A stretch of 64,000 nucleotides of DNA, taken from positions 372,001 to 436,000 of the forward strand of contig JAVTLE010000005.1 in assembly GCA_033439295.1 (NCBI GenBank), read 5' to 3'. The position numbers were made by a program, and so were the translations under genes. Source of the DNA: Deuterostichococcus epilithicus. Its lineage: Eukaryota; Chlorophyta; Trebouxiophyceae; Prasiolales; Stichococcaceae. Positions within the stretch are counted from its first letter, which is position 1. The number at the start of each line of letters is the position of its first letter. Of the stretch, positions 32,947 through 44,814 are shown piece after piece. The notes under the pieces were generated by a model. The model was not told where the DNA came from, made no database searches, and saw nothing but the letters and a program-made list of their open reading frames with translations.

Positions 32947-35830
32947 TCACCGCTTCTTGACCTTCTCCAGCAAGTCGACGGTCTCTGCATCGTCTGAGTC
33001 ATCCAAGTCATTGGGGTTTGGCGGCAGCCCAGTGTAGGTCAGGCTCACGGTCGGCGGGTACAGCACCCCGCGCCGCAGACACTGCAGGTGGATGACCTGC
33101 ACAGCAGGCCCACGCATGCGCATACTAGGAACTCAGGTTTGATGCATGATCGGGCAACATGTCTCATACATCAAGTCAGAGCATCATGCAATCAGCTGCA
33201 CCGGCAATACTGTGCGTCGCTGTGTTATCGTGGTGCGTGCAGTGCTTCAATTTCCCAGCACTGATGACATAAGACCCTGCCTGAGTGTGATCGACGTGAA
33301 GGTTGACCTGCACGCATCAGCACAACCGCAGAGGTTGTGAGTTAGGCTGCTGCGCCTTGCCCGTTTGCCGCGGAAAGCATGGCAAGCGCTGTACGTAAGC
33401 AAGCCGAAGGCACAGAATTGACTCTGAAGTTCGAGCTCTCAAGGGCGACCAGCCTGCCTGCTACAAACTAATATTGACTGTGCATTGGCAGGAACAGCAT
33501 ACCTCGGGGCCGAGCTTGTCCACGAACCAGGTGAAGGCCTGTGCGTGGGCGAAATGCGGCTGCTATAACTCACACTCAATCAAGCGGAAAGGCCCCTCGA
33601 ATGCACACTCGGTGGGCATAATCTAGCATGCCAGGGAGAGCATACTTTCTGCTTGCATCATGTACAGTTAGGGTGCGCCAGATTCTACATGAAGCGGTGG
33701 TCCTACAACTGCGCCAGTCCTCAGCTACCGTGACTGTTCTGCCCGTCACCTCGGGCTGCGGCGCCTCGAACAGCACCTTGCTCAGGCCCAGCTCGTCGAC
33801 CAGGCGGCGCACCTGCCACGACCGACCACACAGGCTCACAGGCCGAGCTGTACACATTTCAACCCATTGAAGGGCAAAGTTCAGGGCACAACGCTGCGCA
33901 GTAGCGAAGCTGGAGCTGTCCGATCAGCAATTCGGCTTGCAAAGGCTTCAGAGTTGGGCTTTGGGGTTTAGGGATCGCGCAAGTGAAAGCACACCGCCTG
34001 CTCCTGCCAGTGGACGGCATCCTCGCCCGGCAGCGCCAGGCTGTCCACAGTGACCATCTCTGCGCCCGCCTCCAGGCAGCGCTGCGCCTGCGCGGGGTCG
34101 GGCAGCGACAGTGATCAGTGCGAGCACCGTCCGTAGTTGGCTGCATCGGCAGCCGAGGTGCAGTAAGGCATCACGGGCGCCGCCAGGGCGCATGTGCTAG
34201 TGTTTGGGGCTGGAAGTTTAAGCGCACGTGCCACAGGTGTCGTCAGCGATGCAGGACTTCCAGTGCAATACCCACAGAGCCACTGGACTGGTCTGCCCGA
34301 TCTCCCTTGGTTGTGCACCTGGAGGACTGCGTCGGTGACAGTGGACATGAGGCCGCGCTCGAAGGCGCGCTTGCGCAGGCGGCCCATGTCGCCGGCGCAG
34401 CCGCCGTGCCACAGCCCAACCTTCGGCTTGGGCTTCAGCCCCGCCTTCGGACAGCACAAGAGCCGAGGAGAATCAGTACAGCTTGCAAGCTCGAGAATAG
34501 CGAGGCCCCCCCACCCTGCCGTGGATGCGAGGGTACTTCCACCGCGGCCGTCACCGCTGCCACAGGCTCATGGCAGTTACGAGGGTTCACTGCAGACATC
34601 GGCTCTGTCGGAGGCTGGCGGCCCTACACGCTGACCTCCTGAACATCGTGCAGCAAGCGCAGAAGGTCGTCCTGCGGCAGCGAGCCGCCGCAGGCGTCCG
34701 GCAGCTCCACGGCGTCGAAGTGCAGGTCGCAGCACTCCTGCAGGTACCGCCGCACCGTCTGAGGCCCCTGCGTGGCGGGTGGGCCTCACGTCACAGCTGC
34801 ACTTCAGATTCATCAAGGGCTTGCACTCTTGCCACACACGCTGTGCCGCCAAGGAGGAACCTGGCGGCCGCGGCCCTGCCACCCAGTAGAGCGCGGCTCC
34901 TGACGCCCCGCCAAAGTGAGAGAAGCACGCGTACAACTGCACCATGGCGATGTGGTGAGCCACCCATTGCTGCTAAGTCGTCTGTCTGCCGTTGTCTGGC
35001 TCCCGCTCATCAACAACCCATGCGTCTGACCTTCGCCCAAAGTTCCATCTAGACATCTCCGGCTATGCATGACCCCAGCAATCTGTGCACAACCACCTGT
35101 GCCACAGCGTGCTCCAGCAAGCCGGATTCAGTGACGTCCACAAAGCGCTCATGGGCGGTCTCGATGAGCTCCACGACAGCGCCGCGCTGCATGACGCGCG
35201 GGGCGCCGCCGACGAACTTGAGGCCGTCCACATCAGGCCCCATGGTGTCGAACAGGTCCCACAGGCGGCGCTTGCCCATGGGCTCGGAGAAAGGGCCGCG
35301 CACCTCCGTGATGACTGCGGGGGGCGGGGAAAACTTGCTCAACATGCTGTATATCTGGCAACCCATTGGATGAGGGACATGGAGCTGTCAGCGTTGCAGT
35401 GATTGCAGTGGATGCAGTGGTGGCAGGCCTGGGTGATGTGCAGATGCGCCATAATGTGCGCCATAACTTAATGATGAACATTGGTACCGCGGGCGTCAGG
35501 TGACGCCCGCGCCACCTGACGCTAAGCCGGCCTCAGCTTGCATGAAACTTGCTGGAGCAGCGATGATGCGAGCTGGCACAGCTGCGCAGTCGGCAGGTGC
35601 TCATCACCGGTCTTGCGTGGCCACTGCGGCAGCCCGTTGGTCTTGATGCAGTAGAAGGGCCGCTTGCCCAGCGGCAACTCATCACTGAAGCTCCTGGTTG
35701 GGTAATAAGGTGCGCTCTGTGCGTCAGAGACTGAACCCGAGACAGCGACAGGTCCCGAAAACTGCACAGACGAAGCTGCGATGGCAGCGAGCCTGTTACC
35801 ATGACCGAGTGTCTTCTGGACGAGTGCCAT
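32947..35830 (-). CDS. HSA32-like (phosphosulfolactate synthase-related) protein, copy C, intact
   Basis: Nine exons: 35830-35608, 35314-35097, 34767-34636, 34444-34319, 34087-33995, 33812-33750, 33538-33503, 33307-33281, 33096-32947; 355 residues with every phase consistent and no internal stop. The N-terminus (MALVQKTLGHGNRLAAIAASS) is poor in acidic residues and may be a transit peptide. The barrel shows VITEVRGPFSEPMGKRR, PDVDGLKFVGGAP, ECCDLHFDAVELP, GLKPKPKVGLWH, QRCLEAGAEMVTVDS, LSKVLFEAP and VNLHVDHTQVIHLQCLRRG. The tail is acidic then basic (DDSDDAETV...EKVKKR). The exon encoding VNLHVDHTQ is only 27 bases and its intron starts with GC (33280-33279). It has more introns than copies A and B, which resemble each other in exon lengths, so copy C is the outgroup of the three. 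Confidence 0.9.
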
Positions 35831-36704
35831 GATGCAGACTGTCCGGCGGAAATCAGTGCGGTAAGGCGGCCTCGGCCACACTGACAGCAGCTGGCTTGTC
35901 GTATGATGACACCAGCGCGTTTGATGGCATTGTATCGAACGGCAACACAAAGAATGTTGCTAGGAAAACAGTCTCGTAAGGACGAGACCCAAAAGCTGCA
36001 GTAACTGCTAGTCAGCAGGTGGTTTAGTTGCAAATTCGAGAAATGCATGCAGCTCTCACTCGTCTGACGCCACCGCCGCCGCCGCCAATCAGATGTCTGT
36101 CAGGCTGCTTGCGTGGAGCAGAGTCCGGCTTCGGCAGTTTTTGTTGGATAGGTGACAACAAAGTCAGCACTATTATCTCAAATCTCTTCACGCTGTAGTG
36201 TTGAAAGTTGTGCTTTGCGCAGTTAACAGCAGTGGCGAGACGGAGATACATATGCTTGCTGCTATTCTGTTTTTACTGGACGGCTGTTGTTGCTGCGTAT
36301 AGTTTATTATAGCCCAATACCAGTTCGTATGACGGCTTGATATTGGCTGAAGGTAGCGCTGATGCATTGGTCCGACCCCATCGCTCATCATGGTTCAACC
36401 GCCGCGCTGTTCACTACCTGAGCCGGGAGCACGCTGGGTGCTGCCGCAGTGACTACTTGACGAGCCTCCCCGGGCAAATAAATCTGTGGAGCTGCTGCTG
36501 TGCGAACTGCCACCGCCGCTGGTGTCTGCATTGCAGAGCGGCATGGCAATCTTCAGCCGGCAATGTCGCCGCTACTTCTCAAGGACGAGCGATGTGGTAT
36601 TGTTAGAAGCGCAGATGATGCCTCAGGGATTTACGCTTACCAAGTCAGCAGGAAAGAGTCAGCTGTGAGTAAGCCACCGAGTGTTGTCTCAAGACATCTG
36701 CCAC
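35831..36704. other. Intergenic region upstream of HSA32-like copy C
   Basis: Promoter and 5' untranslated region of copy C, and the 3' side of the FAS1 gene. An AT-rich stretch lies at about 36140-36340. No heat-shock-element array that I can support. Confidence 0.45.
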
Positions 36705-38165
36705 TCAGGCATGCTCGTGCGTATAAGCATAATGGTGAATCTCCTCAGGGACTCGATCAAATGGGGAAGGAAGCAGCTTCACCGGCAGACTGCCGGTGAT
36801 CTTTGCAGCGGCGGAGGCTGCGATGCTGGGGTCCCGGAACGTGGGAAATCTGGCAACAGCCGCGGCGGGCGGCGTCAGCACCGCATCGATGCCGATGATG
36901 TTACCCTGTTCACCGGGCAAGCATGGTCAGGACTCCTGTCAGCAAGTGCGTCTGTTTGCAACGAAACGTCGTGCACGCAACGCGATGACGCCGCCTGCGT
37001 GGGGCCCAACAGGCGCACATGCTGGGGCGTGAGCAGAGCCAGCATGCCAGCGGAAGGTCTTCACCAGATCACCACCATCCGCTTCCAGTCACCAGACAGG
37101 CTTGTCCGTCATTGCATGAAGTCGTGATGAAGTGAACTCTCCACCTTACAGACCGGAATGTCGCCGGATGCGGCGCGGGCGGCATTGTTGAATGTCCGAC
37201 CAGGGCCGACAATGATGGTGGCCGTGGGGCCCTGCGCAACGGAGTTCGCAAGGGTCGTATGCAGTCTGCTGCGACGTTGTGCAGGCTTGTGCAGAAATCA
37301 TGAGCAGCTGGAAGAGCACACATCTGCGACATGCTGCAGGACAGCTATCGGACAGCCACAGCTGTAAATCGCCTGCAAACATCCAGCTGCAGACCGTGCG
37401 CTCACCAGCTGTGTGGACAGGACGGTCCCAGGCAGCAGGAAGGGCGTCGTCCAGAAGGCGTCGATGAGGGGGACGTTGGGAAGGACGTGGTATGCAACGA
37501 CGCGTCGGAGCGTTGCCGGGTTCGCCAGGAGCTGTGCCAGCGTCAGCCCTGCGCTCATGCAAGACGGCAAATTGTGTTTCCCGGTTTGCAGCGGTGGCGC
37601 ATGCAGGAGGTTGCGGTGCGCACAGCGACAAGTTGACGAAATGCTGAAGCGACCAATACCTCACTCGCTGGACCTGGCTGCACTTTGGCTGCGAAGGCAA
37701 TAGTGCCGCAGCCATGTGCACACGGGCAAAAGCGCTCCGTGTCAGAAGGTGTAGCAAAAGAACGCACGGTTGCGGGCGAGGAATGCTGAAAATGCAGCGT
37801 TTGTGGGTGCCAAGACCGTGAAGGAGTACGCCGGGGAGCTGAGGTTGGCCCTCAGGCCAGCTGCATTTGCAGCCTGCGGTCACAGCGTAGATGCGGCAAA
37901 CATTCATGACCTGTCGTCAGCGGCGGGGGCTGACTGCCTGATGCCTCCAGGGCTCCAGAAGCTGCATGGACATGCGCTTGTTTTGTCGGCTTTCTGATGA
38001 GATTGCGAGCACAGGCAAGCAGCCGCACAGAGTGTCAAATGGCGCCGTGGATGCTGCAAGGAGTGTTATCTGAGGATAGGTTTCCAACCTGGAGGAAGGT
38101 TGTATAGCCGCCGGCTGTCAGCTGCTGGGAGAACGTCTTGCAGCAGCCACAGCGCCCGCAGCTTA
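36705..38165 (-). CDS. FAS1 (fasciclin) domain protein, 5' part unresolved
   Basis: FAS1 domains act in cell-surface adhesion and are often secreted or GPI anchored. Firm exons: 37873-37768 (AANAAGLRANLSS...FTVLAPTNAAFSAFL), 37548-37406 (LTLAQLLANPATLRRVVAYHVLP), 37231-37154 (GPTATIIVGPGRTFNN) and from 36905 (NIIGIDAVLTPP). They join in phase and cover the FAS1 core from the H1 motif (TVLAPTNAAF) through YHVLP to the closing IDAVL. Upstream, about 38160-38060, the minus strand encodes QLTAGGYTTFLQ and LETYPQITLL, the expected start of the domain, but in two frames one base apart; joining to the next exon would need a GC donor near 38068. The last exon may end at a GTGAAG donor near 36785 or run to the TGA at 36707-36705. 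No clear GPI signal is seen. Confidence 0.7.
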
Positions 38166-39940
38166 CCTGGCAGTAACCTGTCAGCAGCATGGCACAACAG
38201 CCAGCTCACACGATGGGGCGCAGCATCGCATGATATCAATCAGGATGACGCTGATTGGCGGAAGCAGACGTGGACCAGTCGTGACAGGGCAGACCGCGAC
38301 ATGTGCGGACTTCGGGGAACGAGCGGGCAACGCGTGCGTCACAACCTCATACATAAATGACGGCCTGGCACGGCCGCCGAGTGGTTCATCAGAGGAAGCT
38401 ATCGAGCTTTGGTACGGGCTCATGGGCATGGCATGCTTCGAGTGTGTTATATACGCACTCACCTTCACCAATCTCAGAGGTGGACACGTTCTGAAGCCAG
38501 GGCTTCGTGCAGTCGTTCTGCACCACCACCTCTAGGCAAGTGGCATTTACCGCGCCACCAGCATGAAACTGCAGAGAACAGTTGGCAAATGCGCAGCGTT
38601 AGTCAACACCATAAGGCACTGAGAGACTTATGCCGCAACATTGACATTGAGGGCGCCGCTGGAGGCACGCAAGCCAATGGTCATAGTAACTGTGTGAGTG
38701 ACAGGTGATGCCGCTTGCAATTGGCAGCCGTTCACTCACCACCGGCGCAATGTCTGAGCATCTGCAGGCTGGGATGACGGGGAAGCTGGCAGAGCACTCG
38801 TTCTTGTTGGCGCAGTCCTGTTGTTCAGGCGCACACAAGGCCAGCGTCAACTGGAAGTTGCAGCCCCAATATGTAAAAAGCAAGGGCCGGAAGCGTGCGC
38901 CCGCAAAGAGTTGCGTATTGCTGCTGCTGCACATGCAGACACGCAGCACACATGCTTGCAATCCGGCGTGAGCTTTTGGGCGAGGAGCCCTACACTCTGC
39001 GCCTCCTCATCGTTCCACTGCGCAGCTGTGCACGCCATAACTACGTCAGCGGCTTCATTCGTGAGCAGGTGTCAATGGACCGCCGGCAGATCCAGTTGAG
39101 TGCATGTGCGGCTCACCTGCAAAAGACGTCAGCGCGAGCACGCAGGCAATTCGAGCCGCCCACAAAGTCCCCGATCCACGCCGGTAGACCATCGGGTTGC
39201 AGGCTGCGAGAAATGTCCACCGGGCAATACGACAGCGGCAGGACACTGGCTCCTGAGCAACAATGCTGTTGCTGACCCTGCAATTCAACCGACCTTCACG
39301 CAATTAAATCAGCCTTCACGTTCAAGGCTTGGTCAAACGGGCGCTTCGTTCACTCGACGACAAGAACCGCCGTGCGCCGTGTACCACGAAGTGACCACCT
39401 TGCCTTGGATGGTCCAGCTGGTCCCAGAACTCTGCGGCAGCTGGCGGTTACATGTATGTACCTACGCAAATTTGCCCCGATCGGCGGGAAGGTCGCACTT
39501 GCCAGCTTATGTGCAGCGCAGATGATAGGAGTTACACTGTTCATCCACCAAAAAGAAGTTTTGGAGGTGACGTCGTCGGATCACCGCTGATCAAATACAC
39601 GGCGCAAACTACAACTCGACCTACATATTGTGACAGCAGCACTGCTGACAGCAGATCGAGTTGCCAGAGCTGCGTGGGTGACTGCTGCTGGCAGCGGCCT
39701 GAGCAGGTTTGCAATCCACATCGCGGGTGTGCGTGCAGAGATGCGAAAGTCACGAATGCAGGCTCGAAACCGCAGATTTTTTAAAGGATACAATGCTGCT
39801 TGCTGCAGCACATAGAACTCGCCGCCGGGCTCCGGGCGCACCGCCCGCTGCGGCAACAGCCTTACAACCTGGTGGGTGACAGTGCGTCCGCTAGCGCTCT
39901 GCAGTGTCCTTGACTCCACGAACAGTAATATCAAGGATGG
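38166..39940 (-). other. Probable 5' exons of the FAS1 gene or a second secreted gene
   Basis: Several minus-strand stretches look coding but could not be joined: AVNATCLEVVVQNDCTKPW with a following donor near 38428, TVTMTIGLRASSG near 38680, and TVTHQVVRLLPQRAVRPEPGG near 39860. Cys and Asn-Xaa-Ser/Thr content suggests an extracellular protein. I cannot say whether this is one gene with the FAS1 domain at its C-terminus or a separate gene. Confidence 0.35.
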
Positions 39941-40183
39941 CGCAAGAAAGTCACCAGCAGCAAAGCCGCTGTCAACTCCATTGACGGACTAGGTCTAGGA
40001 CGCTAGGCAAATGCGTCAGATATGCGACCGATCACACCTGCTCAGCGCTCAAGCCAAGCCAGTGCTCACCCCTTTGATGAGGCCCGTGCATCGCGCCGGC
40101 CCTGGCTGTGCATGCACGCCCCTCAGCCTGCCGCCAGCGCGAGCCGCGCAGGCTGACCGACAGGCGCCTGCTGCACCTGCGGC

Positions 40184-42674
40184 TTGCTGCCTTTGCGTTT
40201 ACATCAGCACTCAGCGGGGTGCTGCAGGTGGCAATGCGGCCAATCGATGGGGCCGCTGCGGCTGGGCGTCGGCGACAGCGGACCAGCGGGACGGCAGCGG
40301 CTGGCTGTCTGGTGGGAATGCATCAAGCGGTATCATGGCACTGACGACCATGCGGGCATGCACGTGACGGAGGCCAAGCCGCTGTCCTGGCATTCCTGGC
40401 TGACTGCGGAGATGGATTCTGAGCTCTGTAAAAGCTCTGCGCCTCTTTGCCGCCTGGGCGCGCTGACGGCCCTGCACCTGGAGGAGGCGGCGGCAGCCGT
40501 GCTGGAATGGGGTCGCGGGCAGGACCTGCATTCGCTGCAGTGCCGGCCGGCACCCTGTCCCGGGATGGAAGTTGCTCCTCCGCGCGGTATGGACAGGCTC
40601 GAAGCGCTGGGGGCACTGCTGGCGACCTCCATTCGGTTCGTAGGGCCGGAAAGGTTCCCCATGTCGAAAGGGGACTTGCAAGACACGCTGGCCCTCGCCG
40701 GCAGGGTCGATGCAGAGCTCATGCGTTGCCTGTGGCGGCATCCGCCCCCCGACGCCGGCCGACTGCAGGGATGCGCAGACCTCAGCCAGTACGAGCCTGG
40801 CGCCGCACAGCGCATCCGGTGCTTGGCCGCTGCGCTCACTGGGCTGCCGGCAGCAGTGGAGCGGTTTTCGGCCGGCCTGGCGGGTGCCTGCTTGCTGGCA
40901 CCCAATGCTCGTGCGGTGATGCGCCTTGCGGCTAGCCAGGCCAGGCGCATGGTTGAAGCGCCGGCTTTTTGGCACCTCTGGCCTACAGCGCTGCAGCACA
41001 TCTCTGAGACCAGTGTGCTGAGGCGCTGCCTCGCGCGTTTCTCAGGTGGGCTGCCGCCTGACGCTGTCGACATGGGGTGTGCAGCGGTGGCATCTGCGTG
41101 GACGTGCCGCTCTGAGATCGCAGCCACATCGCCTGCACCCACAGCTGGCAGCAGAAACGCTGCCTTCGTTTCTGCGAATCGTGCCGGATCCGCGCCCCCA
41201 GCGAGTGCACGGGCCACTCGGCGGCGCGAGTGAGTCCTGCCGGGCCTGGCAGCCGTTACGCCGCTGCTGGAGAGGTTCGACACTGCGCGCTGGAACCAGC
41301 CTTCCGCGCAGCCGCCGTCAGAGCGCCTTACCGCCCTCGCCACCTGCCTGCAGCAGCTCAGCGCGTGGGCGCGGCAGCCGGGCATCCAGCTGGAACGGGT
41401 GCCTGATGTGCTCGGCCACATCTGCACTGTGGCACACGCATGCTCGGACGAAGTGTTCCCCACGGCTGCCGTCATGCTGGGGTGTGCGGACGCCGTTGCC
41501 GCCAGCGCGATCGGGACGGCGGCGCACCGCAAGTGCAGTGCGAGCAGCGGCGGCGGGGAGGCTCGAAGCGGAAACGGAGCTGTTCAGGAACTGCAGCGCG
41601 TGGCAGCCTGCGGCCTGGTTCAGGCAATTGCTGACATCGTGAGCTGACCGCTGCCTGCTGCTGCTGCGCACCCAGGAGGGACGCGGTCCGGGAGGCCTCC
41701 TCCCGCTTGCCAGGTAAGGTGACACAACAACTTTGCATCGTCATTCAGGCAGCCGCGCCAGTGTTGGATCCGTTCATCAACGATGCACGTTCTGCACTAT
41801 GAGTGCGTGCCGCTATATAGGATGTAGGTCATCGTGAATACGTTTCGATGCGTTGTTGCTGACGGCTCTGCAACCGGATCTGCCGGTGCAGGGGCGTGTC
41901 GGTAGCCGCGGTTACGCTGCAGCAGGTGGCCACATGGTCAGCAAAGACGCTGCGCAAGTCGGCAAGGGCCAGTATGGTGGGGCCTCGGGCGGCCCTCGCA
42001 CCTGCTGCGTGATGTCTGCAAGCCATGCACATCTGCCGCTGCTTTGGTGGTTGCATAGTCGACAGCTGCTGGCAGGTCCCGTTGCTGAGGTCTGGCCTGC
42101 AGCGCCTGACGAGCACCCTGGTTTCACTGCTTGCCGTCAGCGAGACGGAGGCAGGCTGCCTCCTTGCTGAGCTGGCCGCAGTTGTGCAGCCGCTCATTAC
42201 CTCCTTGCTGCTGCGACTGGTTGTGCTGCAGCCTTCGCCAAGAACTGAGGGCACCGGGCTGTGGTCCATTCAGTGGCTCTTGCGCACCGCAACATGGCTC
42301 ACTTGTGCTCAGAGGCTGCGGACTTGCTGCAGCCTGGCGCTGCAGCAGACTGTGCGAGGACGGCGGCTGCAGTGCTGTCTGCGGCGCCAGCGCAGCACGC
42401 GGTGATGATCAGGCAGTCTGTCGACGACATTACTGCCAGGCTGCATCCCAGAGTCCTCGCTGTGAAGCTGTACGACAGACTCTGGGAACTTGCGGCGGTG
42501 ACGCAGGCTGCTGCAAGCGATCTGCATGCACGGTCTTTGCCTGTTGCAAGTACACTTCCAGCTGCGGCGGCGGCGGATGCAGAGGCGGCGGCGCCGGGGC
42601 CGCCATTATTGCCACTCCAGCTGCCATCCGTTCGAGAGGCTGCCGCTGAGCCAGCAGCCGCCGCGCTGCTCCAG
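40184..42674 (+). CDS. Unidentified, mostly helical protein
   Basis: No gene name recognised. Clearly coding blocks on the plus strand are 40412-41045 (about 210 residues, beginning near MDSELCKSS and ending at a GTGGGC donor), about 41250-41648 (TPLLERFDTARWNQP to VQAIADIVS), 42060-42310 (TSTLVSLLAVSETEAGC...) and 42300-42674 (SEAADLLQPGAAADCART... to a GTGAGG donor). The composition is rich in Leu, Ala and Glu with regular helix pairs, like a HEAT/ARM-type solenoid, but I see no diagnostic motif. Between the third and fourth blocks the frame changes without room for a normal intron. The true start and end are unresolved. A long open frame on the opposite strand is Arg/Ser/Pro-rich and looks like a shadow. 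Confidence 0.5.
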
Positions 42675-42868
42675 GTGAGGCTTACTCACGACGTGTTTCG
42701 GGGATGTTCGCTCAGAAACCTATGTGCGACTGAGACTCAGCATGAGAACCATTATTGTGCTCGCAAACACCTTCACCAGATGGCACAACAGCATTCCCCA
42801 GGTCGTCAGCTGCACCTTTGCCTCTCACACGAACCAGAGATACTACCGTCAGAGGGCAAGACAGCCGG

Positions 42869-44814
42869 CTACTTGGAGCCGGCCGCCATTTCTCCAGAGC
42901 GCTGCTGTCCGGTCTTTTGCAGTTCTGCAGCCGCCTGCGGCGCAGCAGGGCCGCCGCCCTTCATTGCGCCTGTCGTCACCTGGCTGCAAACCGCCGCTAG
43001 CAGGGTGGCCTCGTGCCTGTTGGCAGCGGTGACTGCAGGGCTTGCAGGAGGCTGTGCCGCTGACTCGCCTGCTGCAGCTCTGTTGGCTGCCGCCGCACGA
43101 CGGCGCTGCTTCTTCGCCCGTTTTGCTGCTGTGGGCCCCAGCTCTTCGGAAACCCCCTGTAGCGTCGCCGCCTCTTCCTCCTGCAAAGCAGTGCCCATCC
43201 CATCTGCCACACATACTGCCATGAGAACATTGGCGAATGCAAATGGCAACTGAGACTTGTCATGCCCTTGCTGCTATGCGCTGTGGTGGCCCGCCACCGA
43301 CCGGGCTATGAGCTTTTGGTGGGGACACGGCATGTCAGTGCGCTTACTGTGCAGAGTCTGCTGTTCACACCAAAGTGATGGGGTGCTTTTTGTCAGCAAA
43401 TTCGAGTGGTGAGCAAGGTTACCTTGACAAGCGCGGCGGCGTCAACCCTGCCAGCGAGGCCCAGTGCGAGGTGGAAGTGCAGCAGGTGGGGTTCTCAAGC
43501 CCCCGCGCTTCTCTGGCGGGCAGAAGGTGCGACAGCAGCGCGGCAGCTGCTGCAAGCTTGTCTAGGCCTTTGGGCGGAGCAATGCTCCCCGTCTCTCCGT
43601 CTGCCCACTGCATGGACTGCAAGTCTTCCTGGCAGCACCACTCCAGTGCGCCAGACCCGGCAGCCGCTCGGCGGTCAGCGCCGTCGGCGGCGATGTCGCA
43701 CAGACCAGCGATAGGCCGATGTGAGAGAGGGCGGTCTCCATCTCTGGCTCAATATCTATGCAACTCTGGGAGAACGTCGCAGTTGCCTCAGCAATGGCTG
43801 GTGCCCCCTGCAGACTGGCATCATGTTCAGGTCCAAACTGGTGGATGAATGGCTTATCGTGAAGAGGAGGGCATATTGGTGGCTGAAGGCTCACGTTAGC
43901 ACGACTGCAGCGACCACTACGAGTTTGCAGGCTGCTGATAATGACTACTGCTGCTCACCTGCTCCACCAGCACTTGCTGCACGGCGGGCCAGTCGGTGCC
44001 GGTGCCATAGTCACTGAGGTTCTTTAGGGCCGCCAGAGTCTCAGCGAGCTTAAGGAATGGTGCCAAACCCTAGTGCCACAGCGGCCTCTGCCGAGTGACT
44101 GCTGCACTCATGCAGTGCCTGCGCAGTCCTGGCAAAGTTGCCAGTGACAGCAGCCAAGCTGTGCTGCCCAGCCTTTCTGCAAGATCAGCTGCAGCGACTG
44201 CCGAAGTGAAGTAGGAAATGAGGTTGGCTCGTAGCGGCACTAGCGGCACTGGCAGTCCTTTGTGTGTCACTACTGCGTGAAACACGAATGCTGGTATGCG
44301 ACAACCCTGGCCTTTCTTCGACCTTGCATAGCATGGGCCTTACCTTCTGCAGCCGCCACGGAGAACGATGCTCAGCCGCCAATGATCCCGCTGCTTGCTC
44401 TGGCAGCGGATATCGGACGTTTGGTCAGTGGCATCTACAGTGAATTGGCTGCAGAGGAAAATCGACGCGACAACGCCTGTTTATCAATGAGCTTTGACCC
44501 CAGCTGAGCGTTGTAAAGGCTGTGCTGCGCCTCACTGCCAGCAGCAGACCCACCCTTGTCCTGGTCGTTGCTTCAGCAGGGATGCGGCCGGAGGCCAAGC
44601 TGCGGCCTGCAGGGCCACGGCACTGGGCTGCTGCCATGTGATGGGCAGCGGCATTGGTGCAGTTGGCGAGCGCAGGCTGTAGCAGCTGCGCCAAGGTGGC
44701 CGCTGCATCGAACCGGAGGAGCCTGCATAGGCTACGGGCGTCCAGGCGGCTGTCTCCGGCGGGCCTGGAGCTCAAGGTTCCTGTTGCCCTCGAAGTAGAT
44801 CGGCGCACCTCCAC
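42869..44814 (-). CDS. Unidentified helical protein with a basic nuclear-type C-terminus
   Basis: No gene name recognised. Minus-strand blocks with protein-like composition are 44810-44560 (LDARSLCRLLRFDAAATLA...), 44260-44090 (LRANLISYFTSAVAAADLA...), 44050-43961 (LAETLAALKNLSDYGTG... ending at a GTGAGC donor), 43620-43430 (KGLDKLAAAAALLSHLLPA... or the adjacent frame HLLHFHLALGLAGRVDAAALVK) and 43230-42869, which ends at a TAG stop. The last block contains AKRAKKQRRRAAAANRA, a good bipartite-like nuclear signal, after an acidic stretch. The repeated Leu/Ala helices recall organelle RNA-binding OPR/FASTK-type repeats, but that is only a resemblance. It converges with the plus-strand gene at 40.2-42.7 kb. 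Confidence 0.45.

Noticed and set aside
40333-41532. A 399-codon open frame on the minus strand opposite the unidentified plus-strand gene
   Set aside because: It is Arg/Ser/Pro/Cys-rich with no domain, while the plus strand in the same place is Leu/Ala/Glu-rich and helical. High GC removes stops from the opposite frame.
42261-43253. A single plus-strand 330-residue protein running through 42.26-43.25 kb
   Set aside because: Only the part before the GTGAGG donor at 42675 looks coding; the rest is antisense to a better minus-strand exon with a nuclear-type signal.
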